DNA from: DATHWB01 sp040880725
Lineage (GTDB): Bacteria; Actinomycetota; Acidimicrobiia; Spongiisociales; ZC4RG35
Assembly: GCA_040880725.1 (NCBI GenBank)
Contig: JBBDHV010000037.1
Coordinates: 1 to 64,000 of the forward strand
Reading direction: 5' to 3'
DNA: 64,000 nt
Positions 44,347-53,003 of this stretch are shown here, one piece after another. A program made the translations under genes and the position numbers. Below the pieces are notes generated by a model. The model did not search any database. It was not told the DNA's origin and was given only the letters and a program-made list of their open reading frames with translations. The stretch's first letter is position 1. Every line of letters begins with the position of its first letter.

Positions 44347-45507
44347 ATGTTGGACATGGATCGCACCGACGTGACTGAGCCGGAGGCAGCCGAGCCGCGC
44401 ACCGACGCCCCGTCGCGCGTGCTCGTCTTCCTTGCCATCTTGACGGTGTTCGTCGCGGGTGCCGGGATCGGCTGGCTGGCCGGCCCCCCTCCCGCCGCGG
44501 AGGTCGCAGTGTCGACCACCGCGCCTCCCGCCGATTCCACGACGGTGACCGAGACCGCGACCGAGATCGCGCCCCCGGCGGACAACACCGCTCCTCCCGC
44601 TGACCCGCAGACAGATCCGCTCGTCAGCGCGGCGTCGGAGGAGCCTGTGGCCGACGTGGCAGAGGCTCTCCTCCAGTCGGTCGTCCAGATCGAATTGCAG
44701 CAAGGCGGACTCGGCAGCGGGGTGATCTTCGACAGCAACGGTCGGATTCTCACTGCGGGTCATGTGGTGAGCGGAGTCGAAACGGTCCTCGTCCGATTCG
44801 CGAACGGTGACCGGGTGCCGGGACGAGTCATCGGCACCGACGACGCCAACGACATCGCAGTGATCGAGGTCGACAGGATCGGCCTGCCGGCTGCGCCGCT
44901 GTCGCTCGACGAGGACCCCCGTCCCGGGCAGCTGGCAGTCGCCCTCGGTTCGCCATGGGGGCTGGATTCGACCGTGACTTCAGGAATCATCTCCGCGGTC
45001 GACCAGGCGATCGAAGGTCCCGACGGAGCTCCCCGCCTCATGCTCCAAACGGATGCATCGATCAACCCGGGCAACAGCGGAGGGCCGCTGGCGGACCGCT
45101 TCGGGCGAATCGTCGGCATCAACGTGTCGATCTACTCGGCGAGCGGTGCCAACGACGGCGTCGGTTTCGCCGTGCCCATCGATCGGGCGTTCCGGGTGGC
45201 GCGGGCGATCATCGAAGGCGGTTCCTTCGAGCCCGGTTTCCTCGGTGTGACGATCGGCCCCACGGCGACAGGACGTGCGGGTTCGGTCATCACGTCGATC
45301 ACCCCCGGGACGGCGGCGGAGGGCGCGGGCCTACAGGTGGACGACGTCGTGGTCTCGGTCGACGGTGATCCCATCGGTGACTTCGTCGACCTCGCCGCCG
45401 TGGTGCGCAACTACGCCGCGGGTGACATCGTGGAACTCGAAGTCCGGCGAGCCGGAGAGACCGTGTTCGTCGATCTCGAGCTCGGAACCCGCCCCGCCGA
45501 AGGCTGA
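44347..45507 (+). CDS. membrane-anchored HtrA/PepD-like serine protease with PDZ domain
   Basis: A 386-residue protease. A cytosolic N-terminus is followed by one helix (VLVFLAILTVFVAGAGIGWLAG), a Thr/Pro-rich linker, a trypsin-like domain with triad H139 (LTAGHVV), D169 (NDIAVIE) and S244 (NPGNSGGPL), and a C-terminal PDZ domain from about 295 (GFLGVTIGP ... VVVSVDGDPI). Expected role is degrading misfolded proteins outside the membrane. GAGGAG upstream supports the ATG. Position behind the two-component and sigma genes points to envelope-stress control. Confidence 0.93.
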   Translation: MLDMDRTDVTEPEAAEPRTDAPSRVLVFLAILTVFVAGAGIGWLAGPPPAAEVAVSTTAPPADSTTVTETATEIAPPADNTAPPADPQTDPLVSAASEEPVADVAEALLQSVVQIELQQGGLGSGVIFDSNGRILTAGHVVSGVETVLVRFANGDRVPGRVIGTDDANDIAVIEVDRIGLPAAPLSLDEDPRPGQLAVALGSPWGLDSTVTSGIISAVDQAIEGPDGAPRLMLQTDASINPGNSGGPLADRFGRIVGINVSIYSASGANDGVGFAVPIDRAFRVARAIIEGGSFEPGFLGVTIGPTATGRAGSVITSITPGTAAEGAGLQVDDVVVSVDGDPIGDFVDLAAVVRNYAAGDIVELEVRRAGETVFVDLELGTRPAEG

Positions 45508-45540
45508 GCCGCTGCCGCGATGGTCTCCATCCTCGGCTAG

Positions 45541-45690
45541 CGTGGTGTGCGACCGCTCCCTGTGAGCGGTGCCGTCGGCAGCAGCGAAGTCCGGAACGAA
45601 CCGGCGCTGTCCCGCAACTGTGAGGCCCTACGGGGCCGAGCCAGGTCGCCTGGTGCCACGGCGCAGACGAAGCCTCGGGTGAAGGTGAAG
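45541..45690 (+). promoter_or_regulatory. cobalamin riboswitch
   Basis: The leader shows the conserved core CTGTCCCGCAACTGTGA (45607-45623) and a B12-box-like GCCAGGTCGCCTGGTGCC (45640-45657), with the expected arms around them and a closing GGGTGAAGG. It precedes a B12 uptake and salvage operon, the usual target. By family knowledge, bound adenosylcobalamin turns expression off. Exact ends are approximate. Confidence 0.92.
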
Positions 45691-45725
45691 TCCGCCGGCG
45701 GGGACTCCGCCGTCGAACTCTCTTT

Positions 45726-45747
45726 CATCCTCCAACCCAGGAGGATG
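45726..45747 (+). promoter_or_regulatory. Shine-Dalgarno sequestering hairpin of the riboswitch
   Basis: CATCCTCC (45726-45733) pairs perfectly with GGAGGATG (45740-45747) around AACCCA. The right arm is the ribosome site of the next gene (ATG at 45750). This is a ready expression platform for translational control. Confidence 0.8.
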
Positions 45748-45749
45748 GG

Positions 45750-46742
45750 ATGTTCAGGAATCGCGCGTCGGCAACGACGCTTCTCGTGTCGATGGCACTG
45801 CTCTTTGCGGCCTGCGCCAGTCCGGATGCCGGCGACACAACCACGACCGAATCGCTCGGGTCGCCGTCCGTTGCGGAGACGACCACGACGAGCACCGAAC
45901 CGGCGATGCCCGGGTACCCGCTGACGGTGAATTCGGGGGGTGTGACGACCACGATCGCCGAGCGCCCCACGGCGATCGTCTCGCTGTCACCGACCGCGAC
46001 GGAGATGTTGTTCGCCATCGGTGCGGGGTCGCAGGTGGTGGCGGTGGACGAGTACTCGTACTTCCCCGACGACGCCCCCGTCACCGATCTCTCCGGTTTC
46101 ACCCCGAATCTCGAGGCCATCGTGGCGTATGAGCCCGACCTCGTCGTCGTGAGCGACGACATCGATGGCATCGTCGCCGCGCTCGAAGGCGTCGACATTC
46201 CGACGCTCGTCCTCCCCGGGGCTCAGCGGGTGCAGGACGCCTACGACCAGGTGCGTCTCCTCGGTGACGCCACAGGCATGATCTCGGAGGCGGAGGCACT
46301 CGCAACCGAGATGGAGTCCGAGGTCTCTGCGCTCGTTGCCGGCGTGGAGCTCACCTCTGAACCCCTGACGTACTACCACGAGCTGGGCAGCGACGGAGGC
46401 GGTTCCTTCTACTCGGTGACTTCGTCGACCTTCATTGGGGAAGTCTTCGGCACGTTCGGCCTCGAGAGCATCGCGGACCCCGCGGACAGCGACGGATTCG
46501 GCTACCCGGTGCTCTCGGTCGAGTTCATCATCGACGCCGACCCCGATCTGATCTTCTTCACCAACTGCTGCGGGGACACTCCCGAAACCATCGCCGCCCG
46601 TCCCGGGTGGGACTCGATCACCGCGGTCCAGGAAGGCGCGTTGTACGAGTTGGATGACGATCTGTCGTCGCGCTGGGGGCCGCGCCTGGTCGAGTTCTTC
46701 CGCCTGGTCGCCGACGCGCTCGCAGAGAGGTCGGAGGGGTGA
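45750..46742 (+). CDS. btuF: cobalamin ABC transporter substrate-binding lipoprotein
   Basis: A 330-residue lipoprotein with lipobox LLFAAC (Cys near residue 22) and a Thr-rich tether. The periplasmic-binding fold type III follows: PTAIVSLSPTATEMLFAIGAG, then YEPDLVVVSDD, and a second lobe from about 210. A Cys pair (NCCGD) occurs near residue 275. B12 specificity is inferred from the riboswitch and the cob genes; heme/siderophore binders share the fold. The stop overlaps the permease start by four bases. Confidence 0.9.
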   Translation: MFRNRASATTLLVSMALLFAACASPDAGDTTTTESLGSPSVAETTTTSTEPAMPGYPLTVNSGGVTTTIAERPTAIVSLSPTATEMLFAIGAGSQVVAVDEYSYFPDDAPVTDLSGFTPNLEAIVAYEPDLVVVSDDIDGIVAALEGVDIPTLVLPGAQRVQDAYDQVRLLGDATGMISEAEALATEMESEVSALVAGVELTSEPLTYYHELGSDGGGSFYSVTSSTFIGEVFGTFGLESIADPADSDGFGYPVLSVEFIIDADPDLIFFTNCCGDTPETIAARPGWDSITAVQEGALYELDDDLSSRWGPRLVEFFRLVADALAERSEG

Positions 46743-47764
46743 GCATCCCGCTCGCTCCCAGCAGGATCCGGCCTGCGGTTGCGGTGGGAGGCGTTGCCGT
46801 TCTTGCCGGTGCGCTGCTGGCGGGGGTGCTGGTTGGTCCGGCCGGTCTGCCGGCGGCGTCGGCGCTCTCGGCGCTCTTCCAGTGGGTTCCAGGGGTCGAT
46901 GCTCCCGCGATCTCCGACGCCCATCAGAGCATTCTCTTCTCGTGGAGGCTTCCTCGGGTCGTCCTGGGTGCTCTCGTGGGAGGCTGCCTGGCGATGTCAG
47001 GGGCTGCGTATCAGGGAGTGTTTCGCAACCCGCTCGCCGATCCGTTTCTTCTCGGTGCGGCCGCGGGCGCCGGGTTGGGCGCCACGCTGGCGATCACCAC
47101 CGGCGCCCGTGCGATCATCGGACTGGCGGCCTTTCTCGGGGCAATCGTGGCGGTTGGCATCGCGTACGTTCTGGGTCGCGCGGCCGGTGGCCGCACCGGC
47201 GCTGCGATCATCCTGGCCGGAGTGGCGGTTGCCGCGTTCTTCACGGCGATGCAGACCTATCTCCAGCAACGGAGCACCGACACCTTGCGGGAGGTGTACG
47301 TGTGGATTCTGGGGCGACTCTCGACGAACGGCTGGGGCGATGTGACCGCGCTTGCTCCCTATGCGGTGGTGAGTGGCGTGGTGATCTTTGCCTTCCGGAG
47401 ACACCTCGACGTCTTGGCGCTGGGAGAGGACGAGGCGGCGACGCTCGGAGTTCCCGTCGCCCGGATCCGTCTCCTCTTGGTCGCAGCTGCCACGCTGGCA
47501 ACGTCGGCCGCGGTGTCGGTGAGCGGACTGATCGGATTCGTGGGGATCATCGTCCCGCACCTCGTCCGTCTTGTGACTGGGTCGAGCTATCGGGTGGTCG
47601 TACCCCTCTCGATGATCTTTGGCGCGGCGTTCATGGTCATCACGGATCTCGGGGCGCGGACCGTCATGAGCCCCGCCGAACTTCCGATCGGGGTCGTCAC
47701 CGCATTTGTGGGCGCACCGTTCTTCCTGCTGGTGCTGCGTCGCTCCCGGAGGACTGCCCTGTGA
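46739..47764 (+). CDS. btuC: cobalamin ABC transporter permease (FecCD family)
   Basis: A 341-residue permease with about ten membrane segments. Signatures: RLPRVVLGALVGGCLAMSGAAYQGVFRNPLA (split here as RLPRVVLGAL and AYQGVFRNPLADPFLLG), ALGEDEAATLGV in the ATPase-coupling loop, and GLIGFVGIIVPHLVR. GTG start in the overlap with the binding-protein stop; the stop overlaps the ATPase start. It should carry B12 across the cytoplasmic membrane. Confidence 0.92.
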   Translation: MSIPLAPSRIRPAVAVGGVAVLAGALLAGVLVGPAGLPAASALSALFQWVPGVDAPAISDAHQSILFSWRLPRVVLGALVGGCLAMSGAAYQGVFRNPLADPFLLGAAAGAGLGATLAITTGARAIIGLAAFLGAIVAVGIAYVLGRAAGGRTGAAIILAGVAVAAFFTAMQTYLQQRSTDTLREVYVWILGRLSTNGWGDVTALAPYAVVSGVVIFAFRRHLDVLALGEDEAATLGVPVARIRLLLVAAATLATSAAVSVSGLIGFVGIIVPHLVRLVTGSSYRVVVPLSMIFGAAFMVITDLGARTVMSPAELPIGVVTAFVGAPFFLLVLRRSRRTAL

Positions 47765-48585
47765 ACGGTCACAAGCTCACACTCGAGGAAGTCTCGGTCC
47801 GACTCGACGGCGAGCCGATCGTCACCGGAGTCGATCTCTCCGTACGCAACGGTGAGTTCGTGGGTGTCGTCGGACCGAACGGCGCAGGCAAGACCACCTT
47901 GCTCAACGCCGTGGTTGGGATCGTCCCTTTCCAGGGAACGATCCGGGTCGACGGTTTTTCCGTCGACACCATGTCCCGGCGCGACCGGGCCAGAGCGGTG
48001 GCGCTCGTCCCTCAGCGCCCAATGGTTCCACCCGGGATGACGGTCGCCGACTACGTACTCCTGGGACGGACACCACACCTGGGGATGCTGGCGGGGGAGA
48101 CCCGTCGGGACATCGACGCCGCCGCGGCCGGACTGGCGTCGCTCGGCGCCGAGGGTCTCGTCGGTCGGGACCTGTCGACGTTGTCGGGCGGAGAGTTCCA
48201 GAGGGTCGTCCTGGCGAGATCGCTCGCGCAGGGCGCATCGCTCCTCCTCCTCGACGAGCCCACCAGCGCGCTCGATGTCGGTCATGCCCAGCGCGTGTTG
48301 CGACTCGTAGACGAGATGCGCCGGTCCTGCGGTCTGACCGTCGTGGCAGCCATCCACGACCTGACACTTGCGGCCCAGTTCTGCGATCGGCTGGTGATGG
48401 TGTCGGGGGGAAGGGTCGTCTCGGAGGGGACGCCGGTGTCGGTGCTGACCGAGTCGACGATCCGTCTGCACTATGGCGCCACGGTTCGGGTGCTCGACGA
48501 CGGCGACGGCCGAGTCGTGGTGATACCCAGTCGATCAATGGAAGAAGCAAGCGTGGACGAACTCGTCGCGAGGGAGGCACCATGA
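47761..48585 (+). CDS. btuD: cobalamin ABC transporter ATP-binding protein
   Basis: A 274-residue ABC ATPase: Walker A GPNGAGKTT near residue 40, Q loop VPQRP, signature LSGGEFQRV near 143, Walker B LLLLDEPTSALD, and switch His in AAIHDLT. GTG 47761 overlaps the permease stop and ATGA couples it to cobO. It energises the BtuC/BtuF importer. Confidence 0.93.
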   Translation: MNGHKLTLEEVSVRLDGEPIVTGVDLSVRNGEFVGVVGPNGAGKTTLLNAVVGIVPFQGTIRVDGFSVDTMSRRDRARAVALVPQRPMVPPGMTVADYVLLGRTPHLGMLAGETRRDIDAAAAGLASLGAEGLVGRDLSTLSGGEFQRVVLARSLAQGASLLLLDEPTSALDVGHAQRVLRLVDEMRRSCGLTVVAAIHDLTLAAQFCDRLVMVSGGRVVSEGTPVSVLTESTIRLHYGATVRVLDDGDGRVVVIPSRSMEEASVDELVAREAP

Positions 48586-49154
48586 GCGGAATGGGTGACA
48601 CGCCACCGAGGGAGCCACCGGCCACTGCGAAGGTCCGGAAGCCGTCACTGGTCATCGTCAACACCGGCGACGGCAAGGGCAAGAGCACCGCAGCCTTCGG
48701 AATCATGATCCGAGCAGTGGCCAGGGGGTGGAAGGTCGCAGTCATCCAGTTCCTGAAGTCGGGAGACTGGAAGGTCGGAGAGGAGAGCGTGGGTCGGCGC
48801 CTCGGTGTCGATTGGTGGGCGCTGGGTGACGGGTTCACCTGGGATTCCGACGAACTCTCGGAGTCCGAAGCTGTCGCCCGGACTGCGTGGAACTTCGCCT
48901 CCGAGCGCATCATGTCGGGCGACTACGACTTGGTGATTCTCGATGAAGTCACCTATCCGATGAACTGGGGATGGATCGACCCTTCCGAAGTCATCGAGAC
49001 GATTCGCAGCCGGCCCCCCTCGGTGAACATCGTGGCCACCGGCAGGGACGCATCCGAGTCGCTCGTGTCCGTCGCCGACACCGTCACCGAGATGGTGAAG
49101 GTCAAACATCCCTACGACCAGGGTGTGATGTCGCGGCGCGGCATCGACTTCTGA
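48582..49154 (+). CDS. cobO: cob(I)alamin adenosyltransferase (CobA/CobO type)
   Basis: A 190-residue ATP:corrinoid adenosyltransferase. The inverted P-loop-like NTGDGKGKSTAAFG near residue 27, IQFLKSGDW, and LVILDEVTYPMNWGW are all present, ending in VKHPYDQGVMSRRGIDF. It adds the 5'-deoxyadenosyl group from ATP to the corrinoid. The ATG overlaps the btuD stop. Confidence 0.94.
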   Translation: MSGMGDTPPREPPATAKVRKPSLVIVNTGDGKGKSTAAFGIMIRAVARGWKVAVIQFLKSGDWKVGEESVGRRLGVDWWALGDGFTWDSDELSESEAVARTAWNFASERIMSGDYDLVILDEVTYPMNWGWIDPSEVIETIRSRPPSVNIVATGRDASESLVSVADTVTEMVKVKHPYDQGVMSRRGIDF

Positions 49155-49672
49155 TGCCGTACGTATTCGTCACCGGGGGAGCGCGGAGCGGCAAGTCCTC
49201 GGCGGCCGAACGGCGCGCCACCGCGGCGCGGGCCGGAGTGACGGTGGTCGCCACCGCCGAAGCAGGTGACGAGGAAATGGCCGCCAGGATCGACCGTCAC
49301 CGGGCGGCCCGGCCCCGGTCGTGGGAGACCGTCGAGGAGCCCGTTGCGCTGACGGCTGCACTCCGGACCGTGGCCGAGGAACACTTCGTCATCGTCGATT
49401 GCCTCACCCTGTGGTTGGCGAATGTCCTCGGCTCCTCGGACGGTGACATCGTCGACCAGGCGAGGGAGGCGATCGGGGTGCTCGTCCGCAGAGAGGGCGA
49501 CGGTATGGTCGTCTCCAACGAGGTGGGAGATGGGATCGTCCCCGCCGACCCGATGATCCGGCGGTATCGGGATCTCCTGGGACAGGTCAATTCGCTGTTT
49601 GCTGCCTCGGCGACCGACTCCTACCTGATGGTTGCCGGCAGGGCGCTTGCGTTGCCGGCCGCGCCGTGGTGA
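49154..49672 (+). CDS. cobU: adenosylcobinamide kinase / adenosylcobinamide-phosphate guanylyltransferase
   Basis: A 172-residue enzyme with P-loop VTGGARSGKSS at the N-terminus, ERRA/HRAARP in the middle (guanylylated His region), VDCLTLWLANVL, and the conserved VSNEVGDGIVPADPMIRRYRD. It phosphorylates adenosylcobinamide and attaches GMP to build the lower loop. The ATG shares a base with the cobO stop. Confidence 0.94.
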   Translation: MPYVFVTGGARSGKSSAAERRATAARAGVTVVATAEAGDEEMAARIDRHRAARPRSWETVEEPVALTAALRTVAEEHFVIVDCLTLWLANVLGSSDGDIVDQAREAIGVLVRREGDGMVVSNEVGDGIVPADPMIRRYRDLLGQVNSLFAASATDSYLMVAGRALALPAAPW

Positions 49673-50658
49673 TCGAGCAATTGCTCCGGGACCTCGCCAA
49701 CGCGCCCGGACCCGACGAACTCCACCGGCAGGCGGTCATCCAGAGGGCGGCGAGGGTGCTGCGTCCGCCGGGCGCGTTCGCACGTCTCGACCGGGTCGCA
49801 GGATGGTTGGCGGCGTGGCAGCGGACCGACGTTCCCGCCGTTTCCAAAGCTGCCCTCGTCCTGGCAGCGGGCGACCACGGCGTGGTCGCCCGCGGCGTGT
49901 CGGCGTTCGGGGCGGAGGTGACGACGGCGATGATCGACGCCATCAAGGCGGGTGCCGCAACATCTGCGGTGCTCGCGGAGCGCCTCGGGGTGGCGGTGCG
50001 TCTGGTGGACGCCGGCGTGGGATTTCCCACTGCGGACATCGTCACCGACGATGCGTTGGAGGGCGAACGGTTCGAACACCTCGTCGATCTCGGGCGAAGG
50101 ACGGTCGCCGAACTCGACACGGATTTGCTGCTCGTGGGCGAAATGGGAATCGGGAACACCACTGCGACCGCCGCCGTCAGCGCGGCCCTGTGCGGGGGCG
50201 ACACCGCCCGATTCGTCGGGCCTGGGGCGGGAGTCGACGAAGACGGGATGAAACGCAAACGCCAGGCAGTCCATGATGCCGTCGCCCGAGTGGGCGACGC
50301 CGATCCGCTCGAAATTCTCCGCCGCCTGGGCGGTTCGGAGCACGCGGTGCTGGCGGGGGCGATCGCCGAGGCCAGGCTGCGATCGATTCCCGTCCTGCTC
50401 GACGGCTACGTCACGACCGCCGCAGCTGCCGCGCTGGCATTTGCGGTGCCAGGCGCACTGGACCACTGTCTCGCCGCACATCTGTCGCCCGAGCCGGGGC
50501 ACCGACTTCTGCTCGAACGACTCGGGCTCGATCCGCTGCTCGACCTCGCTCTCGGCTTGGGTGAGGGGTCGGGCGCGTTGGTGGCGCTCCCTATCGTGGG
50601 ACTTGCCGCGGCGGCGGTGGTCGACGTCGCCACCTTCGACGAGTGGGGGCTGGTGTGA
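49669..50658 (+). CDS. cobT: nicotinate-nucleotide--dimethylbenzimidazole phosphoribosyltransferase
   Basis: A 329-residue CobT that makes alpha-ribazole phosphate from the lower base. It shows LAAGDHGVVARGVSAFGAEVT, GEMGIGNTTATAA, GGSEHAVLAGAIAEA and the catalytic Glu in LGLGEGSGALVALPIV. Codons 49666 and 49669 are both GTG; the second gives the same four-base overlap with the preceding stop as elsewhere in the operon. Confidence 0.94.
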   Translation: MIEQLLRDLANAPGPDELHRQAVIQRAARVLRPPGAFARLDRVAGWLAAWQRTDVPAVSKAALVLAAGDHGVVARGVSAFGAEVTTAMIDAIKAGAATSAVLAERLGVAVRLVDAGVGFPTADIVTDDALEGERFEHLVDLGRRTVAELDTDLLLVGEMGIGNTTATAAVSAALCGGDTARFVGPGAGVDEDGMKRKRQAVHDAVARVGDADPLEILRRLGGSEHAVLAGAIAEARLRSIPVLLDGYVTTAAAAALAFAVPGALDHCLAAHLSPEPGHRLLLERLGLDPLLDLALGLGEGSGALVALPIVGLAAAAVVDVATFDEWGLV

Positions 50659-51377
50659 GCGGACTGCGGGGAGCGGTGTCGTTTCTCACCCGAGTGCCCA
50701 TCGGAGACGACGGCGAAGATCCCGGATCATCGATACCGTGGTTTCCGATCGTGGGACTCGGCGTGGGGGCGGTCGCCGGACTGGCGTACTGGGGTGTCTC
50801 GGTCGTCACCGGATCGAGCTTCGCGTCGGCGGTCGTGGCTGTCGGCGTCGCCGTTGCAACGACGGGGGCGTTTCACGAAGACGGACTGGCGGACACCTTC
50901 GACGGGCTCTCGTCGATTCGCACGAGAGAGCGGCAGCTGGAGATCATGCGCGACTCCCGATTGGGGACGTTCGGAGTGGCAGCCCTGGTCCTCGTGCTCC
51001 TGGCCAGGGTGGTGTTGGTGGCCGATCTGGCAGCGGATGTCTCGGCCGTGGTGACATTGGCGTGGCTCCACGCCCTGTCGCGGGGAGTCGTGATCGGGAT
51101 CATGCCCTGGGCACGCGCCGCCTCCACCGAGGGCTCCGGTGTGGTCCACCTCACCGATGTTCGACGTGTGCAGGCAGTGATCGTTGCTGTCGCGGTCGTT
51201 GGCGTCGGATGGTGGGTCGTGGGGTCGCGCCTCCCCATGGTGATGGTTGGAGCGCTCGTGGGTCCGCTGGGGACCTGGGCGTGGGCTCACCGTCGGATCG
51301 GCGGGGTCACCGGTGATGTGCTGGGCGCCTGGCAGCAGTTGGCCCTCGTCGGTGGCCTGGCGCTGGTGTCGGCGTGA
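50655..51377 (+). CDS. cobS: adenosylcobinamide-GDP ribazoletransferase (cobalamin synthase)
   Basis: A 240-residue membrane enzyme joining GDP-cobinamide to alpha-ribazole. Six or so helices, with the N-terminal GAVSFLTRVPIG, the acidic FHEDGLADTFDGL motif that binds metal, and RDSRLGTFGVAALVL. GTG 50655 overlaps the cobT stop; the stop overlaps the next gene. Confidence 0.93.
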   Translation: MSGLRGAVSFLTRVPIGDDGEDPGSSIPWFPIVGLGVGAVAGLAYWGVSVVTGSSFASAVVAVGVAVATTGAFHEDGLADTFDGLSSIRTRERQLEIMRDSRLGTFGVAALVLVLLARVVLVADLAADVSAVVTLAWLHALSRGVVIGIMPWARAASTEGSGVVHLTDVRRVQAVIVAVAVVGVGWWVVGSRLPMVMVGALVGPLGTWAWAHRRIGGVTGDVLGAWQQLALVGGLALVSA

Positions 51378-51916
51378 CGGCGCGAGTCTCGTTCGTGCGC
51401 CACGGCCAGACGGACTGGAACGTCGACCACCGACTGTTGGGCTGGACGGACCTTCCCCTCAACCTCGAGGGCGAGCGACAGGCGAGGCTGCTCGGCGCGG
51501 CCGTGGAGATCTCCCGATACACCGGCGTCTGGAGCTCTGACCTTCGTCGAGCATCTGACACCGCCCGGCTGGCGGGCTGGGATGCCGCTCCCGACGCTCG
51601 GTTGCGAGAGATCGATTTCGGGCAGATCGAGGGTCACACCTGGGCAGAACTCGACACCGACGTCCGCGCCGGCCTCTTGAAGTTCGACGGCTTCATCGCA
51701 CCCGGCGGGGAAGCGGTCGCCGGGTTCGTGGCGCGGGTCGGCGACTTTCTCGACGGGCTCGTCCCCGGATCACATCTGGCGGTCACTCACGGCGGGGTGA
51801 TCCGCGCGGCGCTCCGGGTGTGTGGGGAGACCGGATCGTTTCCGGGTCACGGGGTGATCTACACCGTCGACTGGACTCGGAGAACGCTGCTCGCCGTTCA
51901 GACGCCGACGGTCTGA
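51374..51916 (+). CDS. histidine phosphatase (CobC-like)
   Basis: A 180-residue phosphoglycerate-mutase-fold phosphatase: phospho-His motif FVRHGQTDWN near residue 8, DLRRASDTA, EIDFGQIEGHTW and second His in VTHGGVIRAAL. As last gene of the salvage operon it probably removes the phosphate from alpha-ribazole phosphate or adenosylcobalamin phosphate. Sequence alone cannot separate this from other members. Its last 19 bases overlap the convergent acetyltransferase gene. Confidence 0.87.
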   Translation: MTARVSFVRHGQTDWNVDHRLLGWTDLPLNLEGERQARLLGAAVEISRYTGVWSSDLRRASDTARLAGWDAAPDARLREIDFGQIEGHTWAELDTDVRAGLLKFDGFIAPGGEAVAGFVARVGDFLDGLVPGSHLAVTHGGVIRAALRVCGETGSFPGHGVIYTVDWTRRTLLAVQTPTV

Positions 51917-52389
51917 GACCGGCGTTCCATCAGCACGACGTTGTGCCATCTGTCATTCACATGACCGATGCGCTCGCGCACCCCGACGACCCGGAACCCC
52001 ACCGCCTCGTGGATGTGGATGCTGACGGAGTTCTCTTCGAAGATCTGTGCCTGCAGGGTCCAGAAGCCCTCCTCTTCGGACTTCGCAACGAGGGCTTCGA
52101 GCAACTGCCGGCCCAGCTTCTTTCCTCGGGCGTCTTCCGCCACGTAGATCGACAGCTCTGCCACCCCGCCCCATGCACAGCGGCCGGTCACCGGTGTGAG
52201 GGCAGCCCAGGCGACGACCTCTCCGTCGTCGGTGGCCACCACCCTGCAGCGGTCGAGGTGCGCGGTGTCCCAGGAGATCCACGACGGCGCGGTCGTGTCC
52301 AGTGTGGCAGTACCAGTGGCGATCCCGTCTTCGTAAATGCGGTGGATCGCCGGCCAGTCGGTCGGCGCCATGGCGCGTACAGATGGCAT
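51898..52389 (-). CDS. GNAT acetyltransferase (phosphinothricin/ArsN-like)
   Basis: A 163-residue GNAT enzyme: an opening MAPTDWPAIHRIYEDGIATG typical of the Pat/YwnH group, core strand ELSIYVAEDARGKKLGRQLLEAL with the acetyl-CoA loop near residue 95, and a terminal ERIGHVNDRWHNVVLMER. Relatives acetylate methionine sulfoximine, phosphinothricin or similar amines. ATG 52389 follows AGGAC. Convergent with the B12 operon, overlapping by 19 bases. Confidence 0.85.
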   Translation of the reverse strand: MPSVRAMAPTDWPAIHRIYEDGIATGTATLDTTAPSWISWDTAHLDRCRVVATDDGEVVAWAALTPVTGRCAWGGVAELSIYVAEDARGKKLGRQLLEALVAKSEEEGFWTLQAQIFEENSVSIHIHEAVGFRVVGVRERIGHVNDRWHNVVLMERRSQTVGV

Positions 52390-52485
52390 GTCCTGAAAGC
52401 TTAGGCACGCCGCGGAGACGGTCGAGTGGACCCCGTGTTCGGGTCGCCGTTGACACGGCAGGTGTCCAGCAGGGATCATGGGTCC

Positions 52486-52635
52486 ATGTTTCGTCCATCC
52501 GGGGTCATCGCCGGACCTGTCACAGACGTGATGCTCGATCTCGGGATCCGGCTCGAGTTCCTGGTCCCCTCCGTCGCCATCCTCTCGATGGCTGCGGGAA
52601 TCCTCGCCGCTCGGATCATCGACCGTCGTCGGTGA
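52486..52635 (+). CDS. possible small single-helix membrane protein
   Basis: A 49-residue frame with one hydrophobic helix (LVPSVAILSMAAGILAARII) closed by Arg residues. It fills part of a 226-base gap between two minus-strand genes and overlaps the convergent oxidoreductase by 20 bases. The frame extends up to GTG 52426. No homologue recognised and the ribosome site is poor, so it may be chance. Confidence 0.3.
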   Translation: MFRPSGVIAGPVTDVMLDLGIRLEFLVPSVAILSMAAGILAARIIDRRR

Positions 52636-52987
52636 CCTTCCGGTTCGGGACGACCCGCACGTAGCAGTCGATCAGCCGGGAGAACGGGAACCACTGCCAT
52701 CCGTACTTGTCGGAGAGTGCAGACTCTGCGGCCACCGCCTCGTGACCTCCCAGGATCTCCGCGCAACCGTCGGTGTAGTCGCGGCGCTCCAAGCCCCGAT
52801 AGTTCGCGGCGGCGAATCGCACGGCCGGCTCGGCACGAATCCGCCTGACCTTCCCTGAGTCGGTGTGAGTACCGAAGACGAACCCGTCTTCGAAGGAGGC
52901 GAACCACACGGGGGTGGCAACGGGCCCACCGGAGTGTCGGAAGGTCTGCACGCTCACAAAACGCTCACCGTCGAGATGCTCGATCAC
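52616..52987 (-). CDS. PPOX-class split-barrel oxidoreductase, probably F420-dependent
   Basis: A 123-residue flavin/F420-fold protein: VSVQTFRHSGGPVATPVWFASFEDGF split around VATPVWFA, then TDSGKVRRIRAEPAVRFAA, the pattern of actinobacterial F420 reductases of the PPOX class. GTG 52987 gives the usual length and begins 17 bases after the stop of the phosphotransferase gene; the longer frame upstream overlaps that gene and is Ser/Arg-rich. Substrate unknown. Confidence 0.8.
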   Translation of the reverse strand: MIEHLDGERFVSVQTFRHSGGPVATPVWFASFEDGFVFGTHTDSGKVRRIRAEPAVRFAAANYRGLERRDYTDGCAEILGGHEAVAAESALSDKYGWQWFPFSRLIDCYVRVVPNRKVTDDGR

Positions 52988-53003
52988 CGTCGTGGCCGCG
53001 AGA

